Assembly: GCF_018131015.1 (NCBI RefSeq)
Contig: NZ_JAFCJJ010000028.1
Location: 18,151-82,150, forward strand
Reading direction: 5' to 3'
From: Bradyrhizobium diazoefficiens
GTDB lineage: Bacteria; Pseudomonadota; Alphaproteobacteria; Rhizobiales; Xanthobacteraceae
Length of the DNA stretch: 64,000 nucleotides
Shown: positions 25,469-33,715 of the stretch, piece by piece
Position numbering within the stretch: position 1 is the first letter of the stretch
How the letters are laid out: the number at the start of each line of letters is the position of its first letter
The notes under the pieces: generated by a model
The model's input: the letters and a program-made list of their open reading frames with translations, nothing else
Told to the model about the DNA's origin: nothing
Databases searched by the model: none
Position numbers and translations under genes: made by a program

Positions 25469-25720
25469 CTACCGCCTTACGCCAACGCGATTGACGCCGC
25501 CATTGAGATTGCCGCCGACGTTGTGGCGGACCGCGGCGCGCGCGACGGGCCGGGGCCGCAGCACGACGCCGGCCCGCACGACACAACCGACGGGGTAGTC
25601 AACATAGGTGCAGTACACGATCGCATGCGCCGGTTCGCTGGTGAAAGTCACGCTCGCAAGTCCGAGCATTGCGCTGCAGGCAAGTCCAGCCAATGTAATT
25701 CTAGAAATCGATTGCCGCAT
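25469..25720 (-). CDS. Small secreted protein, unknown function
   Basis: An 83-residue protein starting at 25720 after GGAGGCGATC. The signal peptide (LAGLACSAMLGLASVTFTSEPAHA) is followed by IVYCTYVDYPVGCVVRAGVVL, with two Cys likely to pair, and a basic Arg/Val/Asn-rich tail (RHNVGGNLNGGVNRVGVRR). Small Rhizobiales secreted proteins of this layout are known, but no function is established. Confidence 0.72.
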   Translation of the reverse strand: MRQSISRITLAGLACSAMLGLASVTFTSEPAHAIVYCTYVDYPVGCVVRAGVVLRPRPVARAAVRHNVGGNLNGGVNRVGVRR

Positions 25721-26024
25721 GATCGCCTCCTGGTCCCTGATTGAAATGGGTGGCAGCCTCCGGGCGCGGTTTTGCACCCGACGTTGCAGATGATCGAGTT
25801 TCATGACATGGCGGGGGTTGACTTAGGTCAAGGGGGGAAGGCCGATGTTCGATGTCGGCGGCGAATGAGCGGTACCAACGTCCTGACCATCCCGCGCAGA
25901 ATGGACCAGTGGTTTCATCGGTGCGGTGCAATAGTCCTTCGCGGCTTGATGTGGATCAACCGCGCCTCGCAGGCGAGGCAGAGCATCGGCTTCGTTGTAT
26001 TACCCTGTGCAACGGAGAAGGCAT

Positions 26025-26489
26025 ATGAAGCATGTAGGAAAGGCTGCGATGGCCGCTTGCGCGTTCTCGTTTGCGGCAATGTTCTCTCTCAGTTGGTCCG
26101 AACAAGGAACTGTCTCATTGTCGGTCGGAAGCGCGGAGGCGCGGGTCGGAAGGCCGCTCACGCCGGTGAGCGTCGCCGGCGTGTCGCGCCGCCACGCGAG
26201 GCGCGCTGCGTATGGGTATGGGTATGGCGCGGTCGGCGTCGGCGCAGCGGCGGTCGGCACAGCAGCGGCGGTCGCCGCAACGGCGGCCTATCCGGGATGG
26301 GGCAACGCTTATGCGGCCCAGACCGATCCCTATTTTGGGCAGCCGAATTACATCCATAGGGCCTACTATGAGCATAGCCCCTATTACGGCTACAACGGAT
26401 GGACCGATTACTCCGGGCGCAACGGCATCAAATGCGCACCGGGCGGCATGACGAGACTCGATGACGGTCACATGTATGTTTGCCAGTAG
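26025..26489 (+). CDS. Small secreted GY-rich protein, paralogue of 28142-28582
   Basis: A 154-residue protein starting at 26025 after AACGGAGAAGGCAT. An N-terminal signal segment (AACAFSFAAMFSLSWSE) leads to an AYGYGYGAVGVGAAAVG stretch, possibly membrane-associated, then GWGNAYAAQ and a Tyr-rich segment. The last 25 residues, SGRNGIKCAPGGMTRLDDGH followed by MYVCQ, match the end of the protein at 28142-28582 (ARNGIVCRPGTWIKGEDGRR, then HLCQ), so the two share a C-terminal Cys-containing motif. The two genes flank the permease gene. The function is unknown. A strong hairpin follows. Confidence 0.72.
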   Translation: MKHVGKAAMAACAFSFAAMFSLSWSEQGTVSLSVGSAEARVGRPLTPVSVAGVSRRHARRAAYGYGYGAVGVGAAAVGTAAAVAATAAYPGWGNAYAAQTDPYFGQPNYIHRAYYEHSPYYGYNGWTDYSGRNGIKCAPGGMTRLDDGHMYVCQ

Positions 26490-26526
26490 GTCTCTCGGCT
26501 GGTCGTCACGTTCGATTTGATACGAC

Positions 26527-26550
26527 GGGCCCCGGTTCATGCCGGGGCCC
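26527..26550 (+). terminator. Hairpin between the small secreted protein and permease genes
   Basis: GGGCCCCGG and CCGGGGCCC are perfect 9-base arms with a TTCATG loop, 37 bases after the stop at 26489. No T-run follows, so termination may be partial. Confidence 0.55.
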
Positions 26551-26620
26551 AATCTCATGAAAGATGACGCGTGCCCGGTTCATTCGCTCAATGGAACGCA
26601 GCCACAACGGGGATGCTGCC

Positions 26621-28066
26621 ATGAGCGCCAATGCTGCGGATGGCCAAAAGCTGCCAAAATTGCCGCTGCTCGCTCTCACGGCCATGGTGGTCGGCGGCAC
26701 GGTCGGCGGCGGCGTGTTCTCGTTGCCGCGCAACTTCGCCAAGGACACCGGCGTCTGTGGCGCGCTGATTGCCTGGACCATCGCCGGAGCCGGCACGCTG
26801 ATGCTGGCGCTGGTGTTCCAGGCGCTGGCCAACCGCAAGCCGGATCTCGATGCCGGGGTCTATGCCTATGCGCGGGCCGGCTTCGGGCCCTATGTCGGTT
26901 TCTTTTCCGCGCTCGGCTATTGGGCGAGCGCCTGTGTCGGCAACGCCTCGTTCTGGATCCTGATCCAGTCGACGCTGGGGACGTGGTTTCCGGTCCTCGG
27001 TCACGGCAACACGGTGGCCGCCATTGCGCTCTCCTCGTTCGGCGTCTGGGCTCTTCACGCCCTGGTGTCGCGCGGCGTCAAGGAAGCGGCACTGATCAAC
27101 CAGATCGTCACGATCGCCAAGCTCATTCCACTCCTGCTGTTCGTGGTGCTGGCGATCTTCCATCTCAAGCTGGACGTGTTCATGTCCAATCTCTGGCGCG
27201 GCGCAGGTGCGGGTGACGGCGAGCTTTACCGGCAGGTCAGCGCGACGATGCTGGTGACCGTGTTCGTGTTCATGGGCATCGAGGGTGCAAGCAACTACTC
27301 GCGGTTCGCGCAGAGGCGCGAGGACGTCGGTATCGCCACCGTCACCGGCTTCCTGAGCGTGCTGGCGCTGTACGCGTCGGTGTCGATCCTCGCCTACGGC
27401 ATCCTGCCGCAGGATGAACTGGCGCAATTGCGCCAGCCCTCGGTCGGCGGCGTGCTCGAGGCCGTGGTCGGCCATTGGGGCGCCGTGCTCATCGGTGCCG
27501 GCGTGATCGTCTCGGTGCTCGGTGCGTCACTGGCCTGGACGATGTTTGCGGCCGAGGTGCTGTCGGTGGCGGCGAAGCGGCAGGACATGCCGTCCTTCCT
27601 GGCGCGCGAGAACGCCAACGGCGTTCCCTCAGCCGCGCTGCTCGTCACCTCGCTGCTCGTGCAGGCCATGCTGATCGCGGCGTTGTTTTCCGACGATGCC
27701 TACATCTTCGCGCTGTCGCTGTGCAGCCAGCTGTCGCTGATACCCTACTTCCTCGCCGCAGGCTTCATGCTGATGCTGGTCGTCCGCAAGGAGACTTACG
27801 ACAAGGCACCGGGCGACCTCGGCAGGGACAGGATCATTGCGGCGCTGGCGACGGCCTACACTGTCTTCCTGCTGTTCGCCGCCGGCATCAAGTTCCTGCT
27901 GCTCGGCTTCATCATCTATGCCCCGGGCACGATCCTTTACCTCATCACGCGCAGGGAGCTCGGCAAGCAGCTCTTCTCGCCGGCGGAATGGATCCTGTTC
28001 GGCGTGTCCGTCGCCGGATGCATCTTTGGCCTCCATGGCCTCCTCACCGGCTACATCACCGTCTAG
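26621..28066 (+). CDS. APC-family amino acid antiporter (ArcD/arginine-ornithine-like)
   Basis: An inner-membrane transporter of the amino acid-polyamine-organocation family, about 481 residues from the ATG at 26621 (MSANAADGQ); in-frame ATGs at 26591 and 26564 would add 10 or 19 residues. About 12-13 membrane helices are visible. The first holds the glycine-rich motif MVVGGTVGGGVFSLP, typical of the substrate site, followed by NFAKDTGVCGALIAW. FMGIEGASNYSRFAQRREDVG in the middle is the usual basic-amino-acid antiporter sequence. Arginine/ornithine or arginine/agmatine exchange is the likely role. No arginine deiminase genes are nearby. It ends at a bidirectional hairpin. Confidence 0.88.
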   Translation: MSANAADGQKLPKLPLLALTAMVVGGTVGGGVFSLPRNFAKDTGVCGALIAWTIAGAGTLMLALVFQALANRKPDLDAGVYAYARAGFGPYVGFFSALGYWASACVGNASFWILIQSTLGTWFPVLGHGNTVAAIALSSFGVWALHALVSRGVKEAALINQIVTIAKLIPLLLFVVLAIFHLKLDVFMSNLWRGAGAGDGELYRQVSATMLVTVFVFMGIEGASNYSRFAQRREDVGIATVTGFLSVLALYASVSILAYGILPQDELAQLRQPSVGGVLEAVVGHWGAVLIGAGVIVSVLGASLAWTMFAAEVLSVAAKRQDMPSFLARENANGVPSAALLVTSLLVQAMLIAALFSDDAYIFALSLCSQLSLIPYFLAAGFMLMLVVRKETYDKAPGDLGRDRIIAALATAYTVFLLFAAGIKFLLLGFIIYAPGTILYLITRRELGKQLFSPAEWILFGVSVAGCIFGLHGLLTGYITV

Positions 28067-28097
28067 AGAACCCGGGAGCGGTGTTGCGGGCATGAAG

Positions 28098-28119
28098 CAG
28101 GCGGCCCTGGGGCCGCCTG
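28098..28119. terminator. Bidirectional hairpin between convergent genes
   Basis: CAGGCGGCCC and GGGCCGCCTG are perfect complements around TG. It lies between the permease stop (28066) and the stop of the minus-strand gene at 28142, so it can serve both. Confidence 0.7.
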
Positions 28120-28141
28120 ATCGACGCACTCGACTTGCCGC

Positions 28142-28582
28142 TTATTGGCAGAGATGCCGGCGGCCGTCCTCGCCCTTGATCCACGTGCCGGGCCGGCACA
28201 CGATGCCGTTGCGGGCGGCGTAGGCGTCCCAGTTGCCGTACCAGCCCGGACCGCCGCGATCATAGCTCGCATAGGAATTGCCCCAGCCCTGGAACGGTGC
28301 GGCGGCGACCGCCGCTGCCGTGCCGACGGCGGCACCGGCGACCGCGCCTGCGGTGGTGACCGGCCAGAAGCCGGACTGATCATCCGGATTCACCTGCCGA
28401 CGAGCCGCGTGGCGATAGCGGCGGTCGGCGGCGCGATCGCCGGGGCCGAGATTCCGGCAGTTGGGATCCTGGAAAAGCCCGGTGCAGCGGGCCGAATTGT
28501 CGACCGTGGTTTGCGCGAAGGCCGGTGTTGCCAGCGTGGACGCAACGATTGCGGCCAAGCCAAGAAGCTTCAGGCTCGTCAT
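28142..28582 (-). CDS. Small secreted protein, paralogue of 26025-26489
   Basis: A 146-residue protein with a signal peptide (LGLAAIVASTLATPAFAQ), a first Cys-containing segment (NSARCTGLFQDPNCRNLGPGD), an Ala/Gly-rich hydrophobic stretch (TTAGAVAGAAVGTAAAVAAA) that might span or coat a membrane, then FQGWGNSYASY and the terminal ARNGIVCRPG...HLCQ motif. GWGN-x-YA and the terminal motif are shared with the protein at 26025. The start is at 28582 with GGAGGAAATGCC before it. The function is unknown. The 299 bases upstream hold no supported gene. Confidence 0.75.
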   Translation of the reverse strand: MTSLKLLGLAAIVASTLATPAFAQTTVDNSARCTGLFQDPNCRNLGPGDRAADRRYRHAARRQVNPDDQSGFWPVTTAGAVAGAAVGTAAAVAAAPFQGWGNSYASYDRGGPGWYGNWDAYAARNGIVCRPGTWIKGEDGRRHLCQ

Positions 28583-28881
28583 GGCATTTCCTCCATGTTG
28601 TTGAGACCCTTGCTAAGTGCGGCATCCCGACGTCGTTCCGCAGTTTCTCGCATTCAGGGTCACATCGACGTGACCGCTGAGGATGCGCGGCTTGTGCCAT
28701 GCAACCGCATGTGAACCTGCGGTGGCACTGCGCCCCGGTTAACGCTTCGATAGCGCAGCAGGGGGATTCGAGAGGCATGGGATCCTTACGCGTTAGGCTT
28801 ACCGGAATTTGGTGACGCAGCCTTAACCCTCTCCGCGGTGCAATCAGGTAGGTTGCGGGCCGGATAACCGGGATTACTCCC

Positions 28882-29391
28882 ATGCGTGCTGTGGCGTTCG
28901 CAGCCATTCTCAACGGATTGCTCAACGGATTGCTCATCGGATTGCCCGCGACCGCGCTTGCCGGCGGCGGCTTCGACATCGTCGTGCCCGGCCGTCCCGG
29001 CGTGCCCATCATCATCAACAATATCGATGCGTCCTATGCCGTGGTCGAGGGCACCTGGGGCCTCGGCAAGAACGTGCAGGTGCAGCCGACGATCTATGGC
29101 GGGCGCTACGTTCCCGAGCGGCAGCCCCCCGAGGTCGGCCATTACTACCCGACGCTGGGCCTGCGTCCCGCTTACGGCCGTCTCGAAGTCGAGCCGCCCG
29201 CCAACCGCAAATTGCCGCAGCCCGCTGAAAGCTATTACCGGAGCTGGGGCGCGCAATCCGCGCCGCTGCCGCCGCAAATGGATATTCCCGCCGATCCGCC
29301 GCCGGTGATCGTCGCACCCGAGTTCAACGTCAATCCGCAGCACCATCGGCCGCGGCCGCGTGCCGGCGCGCCCGCCAAGCCACCCGGTTAA
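28882..29391 (+). CDS. Secreted proline-rich hypothetical protein
   Basis: A 169-residue exported protein. The signal peptide carries an internal repeat (LNGLLNGLLIGL) caused by a 12-base tandem repeat, CTCAACGGATTG, in almost three copies at about 28908-28945. The mature part begins GGGFDIVVPGRPGVPIIINNID and has YPTLGLRPAYGRLE; the C-terminal 60 residues are Pro-rich with His/Arg and look disordered. No domain is recognised. It precedes another secreted protein gene by 51 bases and may be co-transcribed. Confidence 0.72.
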   Translation: MRAVAFAAILNGLLNGLLIGLPATALAGGGFDIVVPGRPGVPIIINNIDASYAVVEGTWGLGKNVQVQPTIYGGRYVPERQPPEVGHYYPTLGLRPAYGRLEVEPPANRKLPQPAESYYRSWGAQSAPLPPQMDIPADPPPVIVAPEFNVNPQHHRPRPRAGAPAKPPG

Positions 29392-29442
29392 ATACAAGAA
29401 ACGTCACATCCAACAACAAACGAATATCAACAGGAGAGAGTA

Positions 29443-29967
29443 ATGCGTCAGACGATTTCGGGACTGGTCGCGGCGGCTGCCGTGATGATTGCGGGCAGCG
29501 CGCCGGCCATGGCTTGCGGCTTCTCGACCTGCGCGCCGGTCGCGCCGGTCTATAGCGGCTGCAACACCGGCTGCGGCGGCAGCTGGGGTTACGGCGGGGG
29601 CTATGGCGGCTTCGGCTTTACGCAGCTCGCCGAGCCGGCCACGCAGTACTATTACGTCAACCAGGGTCCGACCTATACCGGCCCCGGCGCGTTCGCGCCG
29701 TATCCGACCTATCAGGAGGACGCGGTCGTTGCGCCCGCCAATTACGGCTATGGCGCCGGCTACGGCTATGGTTACGGCCGCGGTTATGGCTACGGCCACG
29801 GCGCGGTGGTCGGCCCCTATCATCGTCCGTACTATCGGCCGTACCGCTACGGCTATGGCCCGCGTTATGGCTACCTGCCGCGCGTCGGCTACGGCTATGG
29901 CGCGCGCTATGGCTATGCCCATCGCCACGCGCCGTATTACGGCCGCCCGCTGCGCCGCTATTACTGA
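29443..29967 (+). CDS. Secreted Gly/Tyr-rich protein
   Basis: A 174-residue protein with a signal peptide (LVAAAAVMIAGSAPAMA). The N-terminal mature part has five Cys (CGFSTCAPVAPVYSGCNTGC), the remainder is dominated by GYGYG, RYGYG and PYYRPY repeats. Such low-complexity Gly-Tyr proteins are common in Bradyrhizobium and are assumed to be envelope-associated. The ATG at 29443 follows CAGGAGAGAGTA. It ends at a strong terminator. The function is unknown. Confidence 0.75.
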   Translation: MRQTISGLVAAAAVMIAGSAPAMACGFSTCAPVAPVYSGCNTGCGGSWGYGGGYGGFGFTQLAEPATQYYYVNQGPTYTGPGAFAPYPTYQEDAVVAPANYGYGAGYGYGYGRGYGYGHGAVVGPYHRPYYRPYRYGYGPRYGYLPRVGYGYGARYGYAHRHAPYYGRPLRRYY

Positions 29968-29993
29968 TCAGTCGATCGGTTGAAAACGAAGCC

Positions 29994-30030
29994 GCGCCCG
30001 TCCGCGTGATGCGGACGGGCGCTTCTTCTT
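29994..30030. terminator. Rho-independent terminator between convergent genes
   Basis: GCGCCCGTCCGC (29994-30005) and GCGGACGGGCGC (30011-30022) are perfect 12-base arms with a GTGAT loop and are followed by TTCTTCTT. It serves the gene at 29443 and possibly rlmB on the other strand. Confidence 0.88.
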
Positions 30031-30031
30031 G

Positions 30032-30862
30032 TTATCGCTTCATCAGCCCCAGCCGGCTGGCGCCGACATAGAGCGAGAGCACGGCGGCGTTCGACACGTT
30101 GAGGCTCTTGATCTCGCCGGGCATGTCGAGCCGCGCCACGACGCTGCAGGTCTCGCGCGTCAGCTGCCGCAGGCCCTTGCCTTCGGCGCCGAGCACCAGC
30201 GCGAGAGGCTCCTGCAGGGCGATGTCGGAAAGGTCCTGAGCTCCCTGGCTGTCGAGGCCGACGGTCTGGAAGCCGCGCTCGTTCAGCGCGGTCAGCGCGC
30301 GGGCGAGGTTTTGCACGGTGACCATGGGCACGAGCTCGAGCGCACCGGAGGCGGCCTTCGCCAGCACGCCGGTCGCTTCCGGGCTGTGGCGGGCGGTGGT
30401 GACGATCGCCTTCACCGCGAACGCCGCGGCCGAGCGCAGGATGGCTCCGACATTGTGCGGGTCGGTGATCTGGTCGAGCACCAGCACCATGCCTTCCTGC
30501 TTCAGGGTCTCGATGGCGGGCGAGGGCAGGGGATCGGCCTCGGCGAGCAGGCCCTGGTGCACGGCGTCGGGCGAGAGCAGGCGGTCGATCTCCTGGGGCC
30601 GCACGATCTCGGGCGCGATGCGGGTCTCGATGTTCTCCTCGGTGAGGCGCCTTGCGGCATTCTCGGTGAGCGTCAGCTTGCGGAACCGCCTCGCGGGGTT
30701 GGCAAGCGCCATCGTGACGGTGTGCCAGCCATAGAGGATGACGGGCCCGTCGGCGTTCGAATCACGGTCGCGCCAGGCTGGCCGGCCGGCCGATTTTCCC
30801 GGCCTGTTGAAGGGCTTACCGCCGCCGCGCGGGCCCTTGGGGACGAATTTTCGATCCTTCAT
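30032..30862 (-). CDS. rlmB: 23S rRNA (guanosine-2'-O)-methyltransferase, RlmB/TrmH family
   Basis: A SPOUT-class RNA methyltransferase of 276 residues from the ATG at 30862 (MKDRKFVPKG). The N-terminal 40 residues are basic and Gly-rich; residues about 40-115 form the L30e-like RNA-binding substrate domain (GPVILYGWHTVTMAL, HQGLLAE). The catalytic SpoU domain has DQITDPHNVGAILRSAAAF, LVLGAEGKGLRQL and IKSLNVSNAAVLSLY, which form the SAM-binding trefoil knot. It probably methylates G2251 of 23S rRNA, as RlmB does. The upstream in-frame start at 30898 is less likely because it lacks a ribosome site. Confidence 0.92.
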   Translation of the reverse strand: MKDRKFVPKGPRGGGKPFNRPGKSAGRPAWRDRDSNADGPVILYGWHTVTMALANPARRFRKLTLTENAARRLTEENIETRIAPEIVRPQEIDRLLSPDAVHQGLLAEADPLPSPAIETLKQEGMVLVLDQITDPHNVGAILRSAAAFAVKAIVTTARHSPEATGVLAKAASGALELVPMVTVQNLARALTALNERGFQTVGLDSQGAQDLSDIALQEPLALVLGAEGKGLRQLTRETCSVVARLDMPGEIKSLNVSNAAVLSLYVGASRLGLMKR

Positions 30863-31073
30863 GGGCTTGGTTGTGTCACGGGCGCCGAAATATCGCAATT
30901 TGAGTGCGAATGGAGGCGATTTTAGCGGTTCGCCTCGGTTGACTTTGCCCCACCGCTTCGCCCATAAACGCGCCCGGCCGCTGCCCCCTGTCCGGGCTGT
31001 CCGCGGCCTTCACGTTCCATGGCCGTCATCGGTCCGCCGGGCAAGGTCCGGCCCGATTGTGCTGCCGTCGAGC

Positions 31074-31159
31074 GGGGGAGTGTCCCGAGTGGCAAAGGGA
31101 GCTGACTGTAAATCAGCCGCCTCATGGCTTCGCAGGTTCGAGTCCTGCCTCCCCCACCA
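31074..31159 (+). tRNA. tRNA-Tyr (GUA), CCA encoded
   Basis: The acceptor stem is GGGGGAG/CTCCCCC, the anticodon loop CTGTAAA with anticodon GTA, the long variable arm (about 14 bases) typical of class II bacterial tRNA-Tyr, the T arm CAGG-TTCGAGT-CCTG, and the 3' end ACCA is genomic. It lies immediately before the exopolysaccharide-like locus. Confidence 0.97.
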
Positions 31160-31338
31160 GCCTGATTTTTCAGCCATTTTCATCCGGATTGCTGGCTCCG
31201 ACTTTTGGCTGGTCGAGAAACCGGGTCACGGCTCTCATCCATGGCCAGGCCTCGCCTAAATTAGACCATCCGAGCGCGCATGCAGTAGGAAACCAATCCT
31301 GCGAAAAGTTGGGTTCCACAAAATGCTTGATCGTTAGG

Positions 31339-31344
31339 TATAAT
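31339..31344 (+). promoter_or_regulatory. Consensus -10 box (TATAAT) of the polysaccharide operon
   Basis: A perfect TATAAT sits in an AT-rich stretch 149 bases before the first gene of the operon. No good -35 hexamer is present at 16-18 bases; the nearest candidate is weak (TTCCAC, 19-base spacer), so an activator may be needed. The rest of the 333-base gap 31160-31492 shows no gene; it would be a leader of about 140 bases. Confidence 0.4.
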
Positions 31345-31492
31345 GACACTCAAATGTGGTGCGGATTCGCTGAGTTCCCTACACATTGAGGCGACGCTCT
31401 TTTGTCGCCGCAAGCTTTAGTTGTTGCTTAATCCAGTTGCGTTCCTCCGGTCGTCCCCCCAATGGCAAATACCGATTCAGGCGCGCGGTTCG

Positions 31493-32404
31493 ATGAAGAC
31501 GTTCGTGCTCTCGGCAATGTTGGCGATATTTGCATTGTCGCTGGCTCCTGTTCGAGTCCTTGCTCAAGCTGCCGGCGGCGCGGCTCCGATGCTTGATACG
31601 AACCCAATCCCGTTTCCTCGCATCGGCGGTCTCGCTAAACCGTCGGTTGAGGTGCAACCCGGTGCGCCCTATGGCGATTTTACGGTCGCAGGGACTGGTC
31701 TTGCCGTGACAGGTGGATTCGCCAGCCGCTTCGTCGCCGAAGAGGCCGCCAACGTCTACTCCGGCAATTGGGGTGTTCATTTTGATACCTCTCACAATTG
31801 GCGCGAGGAAAATGCCGATTTTGTCGTGGGCGGAGTTTCCTATGCGGTCACGCCCACGGTTCGGACCAAGGTTCTTTTCGGCAGCAGCAGCGAGAATTTG
31901 GGAATCCTGCCGAGGACCTATGTTCGCGGTGAACTGGAGTGGCAATCGCCGGGCACTGCCGGATCGGCCGGAATCCTGGCGATTCCCTCGATCACATACC
32001 GCGAGTTCCGCAACGGTGTGAAGGAGACCGTGCCGGCAATCGACATCGCGTTCTATCTTCCGGAGTTTTCCGATCACAGCTACGTCGTGATGGAAGCCAA
32101 GGGCCTCGCCACGTTCGTGGAGGCGGTCTCCGGGGTCGGATATGAGATTGGCGCCAGTGCCACCTATGTGATGCCGAAGCAGGGCACCTTCGGTGCGGAA
32201 ATACTCGGCGGCCGCATGGTCTACGATAATACGCTTTGCCTCACGCTCTGTTCAGTCGTGAACAAGTTCGTCGGCGTTCGTCCGCTCGTCAGTTTCTATC
32301 TCGATCACACCGACAAGTATGAGCTGATCGTTCGTGGCGAGGTCGCCGCGACCGACTTTTACAACATCTACGGCGGGACCGTAGGTTTGAAGACCAGATT
32401 CTAG
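31493..32404 (+). CDS. Exported barrel-like protein of a polysaccharide locus
   Basis: A 303-residue protein with a signal peptide (LSAMLAIFALSLAPVRVLAQ). The mature part is made of alternating beta-strands (GDFTVAGTGLAVTGGFASRF, VVGGVSYAVTPTVRTKVLFG, RGELEWQSPGTAGSAGILAI, YELIVRGEVAATDFYNIYGG) and ends in VGLKTRF, a terminal aromatic strand as in outer-membrane barrels. Two Cys are near residues 245-249 (TLCLTLCS). I do not recognise the family. As the first gene of the operon with a GT2 synthase it may be an export pore or a secreted cofactor. The start is at 31493; the frame upstream has no ribosome site. Confidence 0.68.
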   Translation: MKTFVLSAMLAIFALSLAPVRVLAQAAGGAAPMLDTNPIPFPRIGGLAKPSVEVQPGAPYGDFTVAGTGLAVTGGFASRFVAEEAANVYSGNWGVHFDTSHNWREENADFVVGGVSYAVTPTVRTKVLFGSSSENLGILPRTYVRGELEWQSPGTAGSAGILAIPSITYREFRNGVKETVPAIDIAFYLPEFSDHSYVVMEAKGLATFVEAVSGVGYEIGASATYVMPKQGTFGAEILGGRMVYDNTLCLTLCSVVNKFVGVRPLVSFYLDHTDKYELIVRGEVAATDFYNIYGGTVGLKTRF

Positions 32405-32446
32405 TTTTACTTTCTGCATGCATGCGTTGAATTTGAGAGTAGCGTC

Positions 32447-33715
32447 ATGGCCGAGTACCTGGCAGCGATGCCGTTTTTCATCATTTTTGGCGCGACCACG
32501 CTCCTCACGACTGTTTTCCTGATTCGGCAGATCGCGTTCTCGCTCTATATCTGCTTCACGCGGCGATCGAGCAAGTTCGCCGACCTCATTCCACATCGCT
32601 GGCCGACGGTCACGGTCCTCATTCCCGCGCACAATGAAGAGCTCGTCATCGGCGGTTGCCTGGACGCGATGCGCAATCTCGATTATCCGCGAGACAGCCT
32701 TTCGATCGTGGTCATCAACGATCGCTCGACCGATCGCACTGGCGAAATCGCGCAGGCCAGGGCGGCCATCGATCCGCAAATGAGGGTGTACAGCCGCAGC
32801 GCGCAGGCTACGCCCGGCAAGCCCGCGGCGATCGGCGAAGTGATCAATCAGATCGACAGCGAAATCGTCGTGTTCTTCGACGCCGATTATCTTCCCACGC
32901 CGCCGTTGTTGAAGCTGCTTGTGGCGCCATTCGTCGATCCGGAAGTCGGCGCGACCATGGGGCGGGTGGTTCCGTACAATACCAACGTCAATCTGCTGAC
33001 GAAGCTGATCGATCTGGAGCGACGCGCGGGCTACGCCGTAGATCAGCAGGCACGGGCACTGCTCAACATGCTTCCCCAGTTCGGGGGCACCGTTGGCGGC
33101 ATCAGGCTGTCGGCGCTGCGTGCGATCGGCGGCTGGCGCGAAAACATCCTCGCTGAAGATACCGATCTGACTTATCGCCTCTTCATCGCCGGCTGGACGG
33201 TCGAGTACCTCGAGCACGCGATGTGCTACGAGGAATCACCCGAGACATGGCAAGTCAGATTCAGGCAGGTTTGCCGTTGGGCCTACGGCCACAACGAATG
33301 CGCGCTGAAGTATTTGTTGCCTATTCTCGGCATTCGGGGCCTGGGCCTGTTTCGCCGCATCGATGCCATCGTGGTGCTGCTGTTTTACGTCTATCCGGCG
33401 CTGACCTTGGTGTGTCTGTTTGCTTCGCTGGCCTATCCGCTGTTCTACGACTACCCGCCGTTCAACTTCACCGCGCTGTCGGTTCTCTCGTTCTTCGTCG
33501 GTTTCGGGAATTTTTCTCCCTACTTCCAGATCGCGGTCGCGGTTCAGCGTGACCGTCAGGAGGATGCCGCCGCCCTGATGCCATTGATCTTCGTGTCCTC
33601 GGCCATCAGTATGCTGGCGTCGTCCTACGCATTGCTTCTCTTGATCAAAAATCGCCTGAGCGGCAATCGGTTTGACTGGAGCAAGACGCGGCGATTTCGG
33701 GTCAGCTCGACATGA
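32447..33715 (+). CDS. Processive glycosyltransferase family 2 polysaccharide synthase
   Basis: A 422-residue inner-membrane GT2 enzyme. One N-terminal membrane helix (PFFIIFGATTLLTTVFLIRQ) precedes the cytosolic catalytic domain: TVTVLIPAHNEE, VVINDRSTDRT, the metal-binding D145-A-D147 (FFDADY), the E237-D238 pair of EDTDL, and Q274-V-C-R-W278, the QxxRW motif of processive synthases such as those for cellulose, hyaluronan, chitin-oligomers and PNAG. Four C-terminal membrane segments follow. It therefore probably polymerises a beta-linked sugar and extrudes it. The next gene overlaps its stop by four bases, and a UDP-GlcNAc 2-epimerase is in the same operon. Confidence 0.93.
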   Translation: MAEYLAAMPFFIIFGATTLLTTVFLIRQIAFSLYICFTRRSSKFADLIPHRWPTVTVLIPAHNEELVIGGCLDAMRNLDYPRDSLSIVVINDRSTDRTGEIAQARAAIDPQMRVYSRSAQATPGKPAAIGEVINQIDSEIVVFFDADYLPTPPLLKLLVAPFVDPEVGATMGRVVPYNTNVNLLTKLIDLERRAGYAVDQQARALLNMLPQFGGTVGGIRLSALRAIGGWRENILAEDTDLTYRLFIAGWTVEYLEHAMCYEESPETWQVRFRQVCRWAYGHNECALKYLLPILGIRGLGLFRRIDAIVVLLFYVYPALTLVCLFASLAYPLFYDYPPFNFTALSVLSFFVGFGNFSPYFQIAVAVQRDRQEDAAALMPLIFVSSAISMLASSYALLLLIKNRLSGNRFDWSKTRRFRVSST

